Assembly (NCBI GenBank): GCA_031283985.1
Contig: JAITAQ010000034.1
Coordinates: 1-7,703, forward strand
Length of the DNA: 7,703 nt
Source of the DNA: Endomicrobium sp.
GTDB lineage: Bacteria > Elusimicrobiota > Endomicrobiia > Endomicrobiales > Endomicrobiaceae
Direction of reading: 5' to 3'
Shown piece after piece: positions 1 to 6,367 of this stretch. The notes below the pieces were generated by a model. The model did no database searches. It was not told where the DNA came from and saw nothing but the letters and a program-made list of their open reading frames with translations. The position numbers were made by a program, and so were the translations under genes. Position 1 is the first letter of the stretch. Each line of letters starts with the position of its first letter.

Positions 1-894
1 CCAAATCCAATAGCGAACGCAACTGCAGCGAACTTAAGCGTAATCGTAAGTCCGACGCCGATAGCAACCCCAACACAGACACCAAAAGAAGCAGAGAAAA
101 AAGAGGCAACAATATTAGATAAAATAGTTGATAAATACGAAGACCTAAAAGCTATAGTTCTAGGTTGTTTTTATTGGTTTTCTGAATCATCAACAGCACA
201 ACAGATAAAGAGCATAAGTTCAAACGGAGTTAGCCGCTCTTGGAAATGGGTATTAGCTGAAGAAGGTATAACGGCAGCAGCAGCGTATATCTTAAGACTA
301 CGAAATGCTAACGAGAAGCTGAGGTCTGTTGTAGCAGTAACGATGTCATCAATAGCGGGAATAACAGCAGGATATTCGTTTGGGAAAACAGCGTATGAGG
401 AAGCAGAAAAAGCGAACATGACGCAAATCCAAAAGTTTACATGGACAGTAGTGTCAGCGGCAGTAAGCGGACTTGTTGTCGGCATTGGCACTTACGTTAT
501 GTTTCGTGTAATAGCCCCGACTAGAAGGCATCGTGGCCTTAATAGACGCAGGATGGGGGGATATCAAGAGGCTATACAGCCAAAAACAATTCCGTTTAGG
601 AAAGGGAAAGCATTAGAAGCAGAAGATATGTATCATGGGCGTATAAGAGACGAAGTTATAGATATGGACGCTCCAATGAGTCAAGCGCATTTTGACGAAA
701 ACGACGACATGTTAAGGCGTATAAGAGAACCAGAATGGAGTTCTCGTGATACATTTAAAAAAAACTATATCAAGATTGCAATGGAGGAGCGTCAGGAAAA
801 TAGAGAAAGACACAATATTGGCTTACCGCCTATCCATAGAAGAACTTTCGCTTACGCTGGCACGGTAAAAGGCTTAAACATAGCGGGAAAATAG
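1..894 (+). CDS. Unrecognised membrane protein, C-terminal 297 residues (5' end outside window)
   Basis: The frame is open from base 1 to the TAG at 892-894, so the ATG at 343 is internal and the real start lies upstream of the window. The visible protein begins with a Pro/Thr/Ala-rich stretch (about residues 17-28, PTPIATPTQTP) and a charged segment (29-50). It has probable transmembrane helices at about 107-128 and 146-172, with a weaker hydrophobic stretch near 51-60. After the last helix comes a strongly basic patch (RRHRGLNRRR), then a hydrophilic, Arg/Glu/Asp-rich tail of about 110 residues ending in NIAGK. I do not recognise the family. Its CG-containing codons (acg, gcg, gac) resemble those of the - strand operon at 4096-6808 more than cstA, so it may belong to the same accessory element; that is inference. 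Function unknown; a phage or plasmid membrane protein is possible. Confidence 0.75.
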   Translation, partial: PNPIANATAANLSVIVSPTPIATPTQTPKEAEKKEATILDKIVDKYEDLKAIVLGCFYWFSESSTAQQIKSISSNGVSRSWKWVLAEEGITAAAAYILRLRNANEKLRSVVAVTMSSIAGITAGYSFGKTAYEEAEKANMTQIQKFTWTVVSAAVSGLVVGIGTYVMFRVIAPTRRHRGLNRRRMGGYQEAIQPKTIPFRKGKALEAEDMYHGRIRDEVIDMDAPMSQAHFDENDDMLRRIREPEWSSRDTFKKNYIKIAMEERQENRERHNIGLPPIHRRTFAYAGTVKGLNIAGK

Positions 895-904
895 CCCTAA
901 AAAA

Positions 905-1164
905 GTGATAAAAAAGCGGAAAAATAGAAATTGCGTATTTTTGGAAAGTCAGAAAACGGCGAAAATGGGAATTTGTCATATATGGACAAAACCTGATAAT
1001 AGTGTTACAAGATATGTTAAGTCTGAAGTTAAAAGACTTTTACCATTACGTTCAGAAATGCAGATTACTTCACCTACTAAAGTTGGTGGTAATCAGAATT
1101 GAACAAGGTTAAGCGTAAAGCTAAGAAAAAAGAGTTGACCGAGCAAGAGAGAAAGCTGAACTGA
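905..1164 (+). pseudogene. Short decayed reading frame(s), unrecognised
   Basis: Two short frames overlap here. The first runs from a GTG at 905 to a TGA at 1100-1102; its protein-like part begins near MGICHIWTKPDNSVTRYV at about 965 and ends KVGGNQN. The second, in the -1 frame from the TTG at 1099, gives a Lys/Glu-rich 21-residue tail ending ELTEQERKLN before a TGA at 1162-1164. Neither has a convincing Shine-Dalgarno sequence. The tail vaguely resembles the basic C-terminal region of some DDE transposases, but this is a weak impression. Read together they could be one gene with a frameshift, or simply fragments left downstream of the 1-894 gene. Function unknown, and coding status itself is uncertain. 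Confidence 0.3.
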
Positions 1165-1195
1165 TGCGAAGCTGGATTAGTTTGTACTATCCTAA

Positions 1196-1360
1196 CTAGA
1201 AGTAGAATTGGGAAGCGTGATTATCAATAGTATAATTGGTTATTTAAAAGCGACTAGAGTTAAACCCAATTTATACGAAACTCTTAGATATAAATTTTTC
1301 TGCACAATGGAAGATTACGAATTCGTACCGCCGCCGCCAAGTCTTTTCAAATATCGTTAG
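1196..1360 (+). pseudogene. Open fragment, possibly the end of a transposase
   Basis: A 54-codon frame with no start codon at its head (it follows a TAA at 1193-1195) ends with TAG at 1358-1360. The segment SIIGYLKATRVKPNLYETLR, followed by MEDYEFVPPPP, has the general look of the C-terminus of IS66-type TnpC transposases (a helix with a KA-x-P-Y-x-L-R pattern, then an acidic EDY stretch). The typical closing LLPW motif is absent, so this is only a suggestion. Its last ~43 bases lie inside the left inverted repeat, and the right repeat encodes a comparable NSLPPPSCLLKHR string in one frame. No insertion-sequence ends were identified around it. Confidence 0.25.
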
Positions 1361-1880
1361 AAAATTTAATAATTTAAAATCTTTTCTATGAATATTCTAT
1401 AATTGACGAAAATATTCTACAAAAATAGCTTGGCAAAGTTAGTACAGTATTATATTGCAATGTAATATGATGTATATATAATATGCAAAGGAACGAGGCG
1501 TCCTGATTTGAGAATTACCACTTATTGAAAAAAATATAGAGACTGCAAAAGAAATGTTTAAAGAAGCTTTTGAGCTTTAGCTAGAGACAACCAATGAAGA
1601 TTGCGATGCCAGAGAAATTTTGAAGAATTTAAATTGGCATATTGTATCTGAAGCAATTTCTATAACAAAAAGAGAATTTCCTAAAATGTCGCATATTGCA
1701 CAAAATTGTCTTATAAGGACTCTATAAAACAATAGCGGTGGACAAAAGGATGCCATAAGTTACACTGTTTTAGACGTAAGGAATGCTCTTAAATTAACAA
1801 GCGAAGAATTAAAGAAAAAGCTAAAAGAATTTTAGTAGTTGACTTTAGAAAACTGTTTTGGTATATTTTCAATTGGAAGA
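1318..1880 (+). repeat. Left copy of a diverged long inverted repeat
   Basis: This block matches the reverse complement of 6947-7253 in two stretches. Outer stretch: about 1318-1462, roughly 70% similar by eye, beginning at aattcgtaccgccgcc and containing the invariant 32-bp core at 1414-1445. Inner stretch: about 1739-1880, roughly 85% similar, from aaaaggatgcca to ttcaattggaaga. Between them the left copy has about 260 bases (approximately 1480-1740) that the right copy lacks. Inward of 1880 and 6947 the two arms diverge completely. The repeats face each other, so together they bracket cstA and the small-protein operon. Confidence 0.85.
1414..1445 (+). repeat. Invariant 32-bp core, left copy
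   Basis: This block is identical, in reverse complement, to 7126-7157. It starts attctacaaaaatagc and ends caaagttagtac. Its flanks in the two repeat arms are clearly diverged, so the perfect match stands out. The central CTTGGCAAAG is an imperfect dyad (8 of 10 positions match its own reverse complement). A tyrosine recombinase gene lies next to the other copy, so a recombination or attachment site is a reasonable inference, but neither arm-type binding sites nor a crossover position can be assigned from one sequence. Confidence 0.6.
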
Positions 1881-2090
1881 TTTATCAAATGGGAATGGGA
1901 AAAGAAGTGTTTAGTAATACATTTAGACTTTGCGAAAGTGGCATATAAGATAGCTGGTAATTTAAAAGAATCATTGTTAGGCTTTGTCAAAGAAACTGCG
2001 AATGAATATGAGGTTGTGTTAAATAACAAGGCTTTGCCAAATAGATTGGCACACTTACTTAATAGAGAAGGTGCAAAAAAAGAGAGTTGA
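1512..2090 (+). pseudogene. Degenerate gene with several in-frame stops; homologous fragment also in the right repeat
   Basis: One reading frame gives protein-like sequence from 1512 to a terminal TGA at 2088-2090 but is interrupted by TAG (1578), TAA (1725) and TAG-TAG (1833-1838), with a TGA just upstream at 1509. The order of readable segments is EKNIETAKEMFKEAFEL, a segment containing REILKNLNWHIVSEAISI, LKLTSEELKKKLKEF, LTLENCFGIFSIGR, then a tail ending LLNREGAKKES. The segments around KEF and FGIFSIGR recur at 6881-7084 with several synonymous changes, showing that this frame was once translated. After FSIGR the two copies differ: here the tail FIKWEWEKKC onward appears to be fused from elsewhere. 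I do not recognise the family. The 83-codon open stretch starting at TTG 1839 has no ribosome binding site and is unlikely to be a gene on its own. Confidence 0.6.
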
Positions 2091-2101
2091 AAGGGATATT
2101 G

Positions 2102-2119
2102 AAAACTCTTAAGTTTTTT
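2102..2119 (+). terminator. Weak AT-rich hairpin with T-run, possible terminator
   Basis: AAAACT (2102-2107) pairs with AGTTTT (2112-2117) around a 4-base loop and is followed by further T residues, just after the end of the decayed gene at 2090 and upstream of cstA. The stem holds only one G-C pair, so its strength as an intrinsic terminator is doubtful. Confidence 0.25.
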
Positions 2120-2124
2120 CATTT

Positions 2125-2154
2125 TTGATAATAATAGTTTTATTAAGCTATTTT
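2125..2154 (+). promoter_or_regulatory. Candidate promoter of cstA
   Basis: TTGATA at 2125-2130 and TATTTT at 2149-2154 are separated by 18 bases, about 55 bases upstream of the cstA start. Both hexamers are close to the sigma-70 consensus, but the region is AT-rich and such matches arise by chance. No operator-like palindrome or riboswitch-like structure was seen between here and the gene. Confidence 0.25.
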
Positions 2155-2210
2155 GAGCAGAATATGTTAAAATTTAGGGAGAGAACTACATTAGGAGGAA
2201 ACTAGATTAT

Positions 2211-4067
2211 ATGAACGCGTTAACATTGATATTTGCCAGTCTTTGTATTTTTTCTATAGGGTACAGGTTTTATGGTATTTTTCTATCTAGTAAACTTTTA
2301 CGTGTTAACTCTGAAAGAATTACACCTGCACATAAATATTGCGATGGACGCGATTATGTCCCTACAAACAAGAGTGTTCTTTTTGGACATCATTTTTCAG
2401 CCATTGCCGCCGCAGGACCCTTGGCAGGTCCTGTTTTAGCAGCTCAATTTGGTTTTTTACCCGGTGCTTTATGGATACTTATAGGCTGTGTACTTGGTGG
2501 CGCTGTTCATGATTTGGTCGTGCTTTTTGCCTCTGTGCGACATAAGGGACAGAGCCTAGCTACGATTGCGACAAAAGAACTTAACGGAAGTATTGGAATG
2601 GTAGCAGCGTTTGCGATTTTATTTATTTTGATTATGACTCTTTCAGGTCTTTCGCTAGTTTGCGTTGGAGCAATGAACAATGCGCCGTGGTCTCTTTTTG
2701 TCGTTTGTTCTACTATTCCTATAGCCATGCTCATGGGAATAATTATGAAGTATTGTCAAAAGTTTGGCGTTGTTATTGCAAGCATCTTGGGGTTCGTATT
2801 ATTGATGTCAGCAATTTTTTTAGGGAAAAACACCGTTGACATTGCGTTGCTGAAAACTTTGTTTACATGGGGCGCAAAACCGCTTAGTATCGCTATTGCC
2901 GTATATGGTTTTTTTGCATCAGTGCTTCCAGTATGGTTTTTGTTAGTTCCAAGAGGTTACTTATCGTCTTATTTAAAAATAGGGACAATTTTTTCTTTAG
3001 CGTTAGGAATTATTTTTATTAATCCTGTAATACAAATGCCAGCATTTACTAGCTTTATTAATGGAGGAGGACCCATTATCAGTGGTCCTGTTATCCCGTT
3101 CATTTTTATAATTATAGCTTGTGGAGCCATTTCTGGATTCCACGCAATAATTGGAACAGGAACTACACCTAAAATGCTAAATAATGAAAAAGACCTTCTC
3201 TTTGTAGGATATGGTGCGATGCTTGTTGAGGGCTTTGTAGCTATAATGGCCTTAATAGCAGCAGTTACCCTTATGCCAGGCGATTATTTTGCGATAAATA
3301 CGCCAAAAGTAGCTTATGACGCTTTCCTAGCTACAAACCCCGGATTAGCCGTTAAGGATCTCGCTTTTTTTAGTGAACATATAGGAATAGATCTTGCTGG
3401 AAGAACTGGAGGAGCAGTGTCGCTTGCCGTTGGCATGGCAAATATTTTTAACAAAATTCCAACCATGGATAAGTTAATGGCGCATTGGTACAACTTTGCC
3501 ATTATGTTTGAAGCTGTATTTATTCTTACGGCTATAGATGCTGGTACACGGGTTGGAAAATTTTTCCTACAAGATTTGCTTGGGTGCATGATTCCATACT
3601 TTAAAAATCAAAAGAAAAAAGCAAGCGGTATAATAGCCTGCTTGCTGTTTACTTTTTCATGGGGATATTTAGTTTATACTGGCGATATTGGTAGCATATG
3701 GCCGCTATTTGGAATAAGCAATCAGCTTCTTGCTTCTTGTGCTCTTGTAGTATGCACTACAATGTTTATTAGAATGAATAGAGGTAAGCTTGCCTTACTC
3801 ACGGCAATCCCGGGAATTTTTATGTCCATCGTCACATTGCAAGCTGGATACATTCAAATATTTGGGAAGCAATTATCTAACGGAATATTTTTAAAAGGAT
3901 ATTTTCAAAAGAACCAATTTGTTTTAGGAATCTTAGCTATAACAGTAATGATTTTTATGATGATTGTATTTGTTAGTTCTTTCAAAAAATGGTATGCTTT
4001 GTCTAAAGTAAATTCTGTAATGACGGATGAATATGGTGAAGTTGTGAAACAGATAGTTGAAGAGTAA
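2211..4067 (+). CDS. cstA: Carbon starvation protein CstA-type transporter, complete
   Basis: This is an inner-membrane transporter of the CstA family. Characterised relatives import peptides (E. coli CstA) or act as pyruvate/H+ symporters (BtsT); the substrate here cannot be told from sequence. The 618-residue protein is hydrophobic throughout with many predicted helices. Family signatures are all present: HHFSAIAAAGPLAGP (60-74), GGAVHD (96-101) and RHKGQSL (110-116), then GFHAIIGTGTTPKM (about 307-320), NKIPTMDKLMAHWYNF with AIDAGTR (about 413-447), and WPLFGISNQLLA (about 497-508). It is shorter than E. coli CstA (701 aa), in line with shorter family members. The start ATG 2211 is supported by AGGAGG at 2193-2198, 12 bases upstream. 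No frameshift or stop interrupts it, unlike much of its surroundings, so it is probably functional. It stands alone on its strand and converges with the small-protein operon. Confidence 0.95.
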   Translation: MNALTLIFASLCIFSIGYRFYGIFLSSKLLRVNSERITPAHKYCDGRDYVPTNKSVLFGHHFSAIAAAGPLAGPVLAAQFGFLPGALWILIGCVLGGAVHDLVVLFASVRHKGQSLATIATKELNGSIGMVAAFAILFILIMTLSGLSLVCVGAMNNAPWSLFVVCSTIPIAMLMGIIMKYCQKFGVVIASILGFVLLMSAIFLGKNTVDIALLKTLFTWGAKPLSIAIAVYGFFASVLPVWFLLVPRGYLSSYLKIGTIFSLALGIIFINPVIQMPAFTSFINGGGPIISGPVIPFIFIIIACGAISGFHAIIGTGTTPKMLNNEKDLLFVGYGAMLVEGFVAIMALIAAVTLMPGDYFAINTPKVAYDAFLATNPGLAVKDLAFFSEHIGIDLAGRTGGAVSLAVGMANIFNKIPTMDKLMAHWYNFAIMFEAVFILTAIDAGTRVGKFFLQDLLGCMIPYFKNQKKKASGIIACLLFTFSWGYLVYTGDIGSIWPLFGISNQLLASCALVVCTTMFIRMNRGKLALLTAIPGIFMSIVTLQAGYIQIFGKQLSNGIFLKGYFQKNQFVLGILAITVMIFMMIVFVSSFKKWYALSKVNSVMTDEYGEVVKQIVEE

Positions 4068-4073
4068 AACGAC

Positions 4074-4102
4074 AAAAACATCTGATAAAAGCAGTCTATG
4101 TT
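4074..4102 (-). terminator. Hairpin between convergent genes, possible terminator
   Basis: AACAT-CTG (4077-4084) can pair with CAG and ATGTT (4092-4094, 4098-4102) with a 3-base bulge and a 7-base loop. On the - strand it is followed directly by a run of T (complement of 4074-4078), so it could end the 6808-to-4096 operon. It overlaps the stop codon of the last gene and lies just after cstA on the other strand. The stem is short and bulged. Confidence 0.35.
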
Positions 4103-4355
4103 AAGTTCATTTTAGCGTATTCATCTAAACACACTTTAATATTTTCTGTTTTAGCTAAATTAACATACTCCTTAACTAACTTAAAACTTTCTGAATAGTC
4201 AGCAATAAGTCCAGCTACTATATATATATTTACGAATCGTGAAAGAAAATTACCCAAAGGGTTGAATTCTTCCGAACAATCTTTCAAAAAGTGACTACAA
4301 AGTGGATAAAAATTCGTTGGTATTGTGAAATAACCCTATCGTTTAGTTTACCCAT
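4096..4355 (-). pseudogene. Unrecognised ~86-codon gene with a -1 frameshift
   Basis: Translation begins well: ATG at 4355-4353 with AGAGGA (complement of 4363-4368) seven bases upstream gives MGKLNDR, but that frame stops after 23 codons. One base back (-1) at the AGGGT around 4335 the frame continues as GYFTIPTNFYPLCSHFLKD and runs to a TAG at 4096. The readable product is about 86 residues, mostly hydrophilic and helical in character with one moderately hydrophobic stretch (RFVNIYIVAGLIADY), three Cys, and an end at AKMNLT. Family unknown. It is the last gene of the - strand operon, 17 bases after the 28-aa gene. Either one base has been lost (pseudogene), or a sequencing error or programmed frameshift explains the break. 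A 63-codon frame from TTG 4287 is the distal part only and has no good start. Confidence 0.5.
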
Positions 4356-4372
4356 AGGGTATTCCTCTTCTC

Positions 4373-4459
4373 TTAGTCAAATAGAACCCACTTTAAGATC
4401 AAAAATATAATAACGAGTACTACGATACTACAACCATCATCTTCTTCTTCTTCGGTCAT
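4373..4459 (-). CDS. 28-aa acidic single-span membrane peptide
   Basis: The short gene reads MTEEEEDDG, then a continuous hydrophobic segment CSIVVLVIIFLILKWVLF, then Asp and a TAA stop. The first nine residues carry six acidic side chains, so the N-terminus would be expected outside if it inserts as a single helix. GGAG (complement of 4469-4472) lies nine bases before the ATG, and the gene sits between the 33-aa gene and the 4355 gene in the same orientation, all closely spaced. This ordered context, the site and the acidic-head plus single-helix design argue that it is real despite its length. The shape recalls small filamentous-phage coat proteins or other membrane peptides; no homolog is recognised. 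Confidence 0.55.
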   Translation of the reverse strand: MTEEEEDDGCSIVVLVIIFLILKWVLFD

Positions 4460-4524
4460 AGTTTCTTTCTCCGTGATAGCGTATCTAAGACTTTTCCTAA
4501 GCGACTATTCGTTGCGTTATCGTC

Positions 4525-4626
4525 TTAAACAAAGAACGTGTCAAACATTTTCAGCCATATCAGCACGATAACGATTGCGTCAAAGCTGCTGCCACGCTTC
4601 CTTTGATATAGATTGTCTTCGTCCAT
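4525..4626 (-). CDS. 33-aa single-span membrane peptide
   Basis: The sequence is MDEDNLYQRKRGSSFDAIVI followed by VLIWLKMFDTFFV. It has a charged head (DED, then RKR) followed by one hydrophobic helix from about residue 15 to the end. A Shine-Dalgarno AAAGGA (complement of 4635-4640) is eight bases before the ATG and overlaps the stop codon of the 73-aa gene upstream, a strong sign of operon organisation and likely translational coupling. The size matches filamentous-phage minor coat proteins pVII and pIX (32-33 aa), but size alone is weak evidence and no sequence relationship is claimed. Confidence 0.6.
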   Translation of the reverse strand: MDEDNLYQRKRGSSFDAIVIVLIWLKMFDTFFV

Positions 4627-4639
4627 GCTCGTCGTCCTT

Positions 4640-4861
4640 TCAGTCTAAAAAGAACAGTAGCGTTCCTAAACCCTCGCCGAAAATCTCAACATAAAGCGAA
4701 TAAATCACAAATGCACTGACACATCCCACTATCAAAGCTCCGAAAGAAAAATCGTCGTCGGACGAAGAGCCACTTGCGGCAGCGGATATGTATTCTATGT
4801 TCGTGACTCCGAGCAGCTCTTCTTCTTTCTTCTTCCAGCGCTTATTCTCTATCATCCGCAT
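4640..4861 (-). CDS. 73-aa small membrane protein (true start may be upstream)
   Basis: From the ATG at 4861 the product is 73 residues: a basic/acidic charged start (ENKRWKKKEEE), a Ser/Asp-rich segment (SAAASGSSSDDD), a helix GALIVGCVSAFVIYSLYV (about residues 42-59) and a short hydrophobic tail ending LLFFLD. No Shine-Dalgarno sequence precedes this ATG. The frame stays open upstream to a TAA at 4996-4994, and the codons just before the ATG read TIIISTIALALIFLLC, a typical transmembrane helix that would precede the positive KRWKKK patch. The ancestral protein was therefore probably about 88 residues with two helices, starting near 4906 at a non-standard ATT or at a lost start codon. A TATAAT box lies on this strand near 4900-4905, which would instead favour the short form. 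Unrecognised family; member of the 6808-to-4096 operon. Confidence 0.55.
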   Translation of the reverse strand: MRMIENKRWKKKEEELLGVTNIEYISAAASGSSSDDDFSFGALIVGCVSAFVIYSLYVEIFGEGLGTLLFFLD

Positions 4862-4923
4862 ACATAAAAGAAAAATCAGAGCTAGCGCTATTGTTGAGAT
4901 TATAATCGTTCCAGCGTGTTTGA

Positions 4924-5151
4924 AAGAGTGAAATAAACAGAAGTCAAGTATACTTATATAAAAGAGTTGGAATAAACGACAAAGCTGCTTGGCTTAGGAA
5001 TTCTGCCAAATATGAGAAAAAGATTGTGGACTTGATTAGGCAATATAATACAATGAATGTTGGATAATGGTTGCATAAAATTAAACCTTACATCAAAGAC
5101 TTCTGCTATATATCACAAAACACCATCATTGTTGAGAAAATCTGTTTTTAA
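4924..5151 (+). pseudogene. Possible decayed gene fragment opposite the operon
   Basis: On the + strand one frame reads protein-like sequence from 4924 to a TAA at 5149-5151, broken once by TAA at 5065-5067: NDKAAWLRNSAKYEKKIVDL, IRQYNTMN, stop, then WLHKIKPYIKDFCYISQN. It has no start codon context and no recognised family. It fills the gap between the secreted-protein gene and the 73-aa gene, and its 3' end overlaps the last ~26 bases of the former in antisense. It may be a fragment of an inserted gene, or chance open sequence. The extended reading of the 73-aa gene on the other strand overlaps part of it, so only one of the two can be fully right. Confidence 0.25.
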
Positions 5152-6340
5152 GTCTACAACTCTCTCTATCCTCTTCACTGCGGTGCAGCTCATCCGCCTT
5201 TACGAAAAGCTGTTTGGCGTGCGTACGCCTAATTAGTCGGAGTATTTCATCTTTACTCATGCCATAATATTGATGACCTCCATATTCCGTAGAATTTATA
5301 GCTACATGCAGTGCCTGTGCCGCTTCTAATTCTGCATCCCCTCTGATTACGCCAAAATATCGCCCGCAGCATTGAAAACTAAACTCATACTGCAGTATAC
5401 AGTTCTCTATGCTTATCAGTCTATCACGATATTCTTCTAGCTGCACATTCCTCACATTGTATACTCCCACAAACTTCAAAATGTTAGACAGTGTGATGTC
5501 AGAAAGAACCCTGCTCAACCCTTTTTGTATATCACAAGCGTCAGGATGTTTATCATGAGCGACACAAGGATTATCGCAAAGTCCTATAAGAAGATCGTTG
5601 GTGTCATGAAGAGGAATACCAACACCAAGAAGATTATAATCTCTTATATTGATGCGGCGCAAGTTTGGTTTTAAATCAAAGTCCTCACTTTCATCCGCCA
5701 CTTGTTTCACGCTCTCAAAAGCACTAGTACAACAATTATTCCAAATTCCATGATACTTATTTTTTGTTTTTACTCTACTTTTAAATGCACTATAACACCT
5801 ATTCCATATTTCCTCTACATCATCTTTGGTTACGTCTGCGTGCGAACCATTTTTAATAATAGTATCACCTTCCAGCACGAATGGTATACAGGAAATCGTA
5901 AATTTTCTTCTTTCCTCTGGATCAAACAACCACTCGGTTTCATCACCATCCTTCGTTTCTTTCATTAATTTTCCATCTTTTATTATTCTGGAAATACCTC
6001 TAGCTGAGACTACTTCTATTAGCAACTTGCCGGTAGCTTCTAGCACTTGTCTGCCAAGTACTAAAAAGCAATGTCTAAACGGGATATGCCAAAAACTATC
6101 TTCTCTATCTACTACTACATATTCCCCGCCGTAACCTTCTACCGACGCCTCGCTAGGGGTTTTTTAAAAAATTTTTAATCCTTCTAGGTCACGAGTGGCG
6201 AAAAAAACACCGAGTCGTCCTTCTGATGCCATAACAGCAGGAAGAGGCAAAAATAATATATAACAAATACCAATAAACACCACCGACGCTAACACTTTTT
6301 TCATAACAACGCAACCTCTAACTTGTTTACTAATTTGCAT
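5126..6340 (-). pseudogene. Secreted Cys-rich protein gene interrupted by one in-frame TAA
   Basis: One continuous frame of 404 codons runs from ATG 6340 (GAAAGGA nine bases upstream; an alternative ATG at 6304 has AGAGGT) to TGA at 5126. The N-terminus is a signal peptide, VLASVVFIGICYILFLPLP with likely cleavage after AVMA. At codon 59 (6166-6164) a TAA sits inside a T6-A6 tract; the same frame then continues with TPSEASVEGYGGEY and an uninterrupted 345 codons. The downstream part has 12 Cys, including NNCC, CDNPC and QCCG, as expected for an extracytoplasmic disulphide-bonded protein. Translation restarting at GTG 6046 would lack a signal peptide and a good binding site. It is probably a single nonsense mutation, with readthrough or a sequencing error as alternatives. 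Family not recognised. It is the second gene of the operon, 27 bases after the 146-aa gene. Length and secretion resemble a filamentous-phage adsorption protein, without sequence proof. Confidence 0.65.
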
Positions 6341-6367
6341 GCAGACATTTCCTTTCTGCAGAAAACA

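Noticed and set aside
171..491. 106-codon frame on the - strand
   Set aside because: It is the antisense shadow of the long + strand frame at 1-894, with no ribosome binding site.
1512..2090. Reassigned stop codon (alternative genetic code) explaining repeated in-frame TAGs
   Set aside because: TAA also interrupts the same frame and TAG ends the 1-894 gene normally, so decay is the simpler reading.
2090..2210. Riboswitch or structured leader before cstA
   Set aside because: Only a weak AT-rich hairpin is present and no known conserved aptamer core could be made out.
5702..6134. Two + strand frames of 88 and 102 codons
   Set aside because: They lie antisense to the secreted Cys-rich protein gene, which has the signal peptide and continuous coding character.
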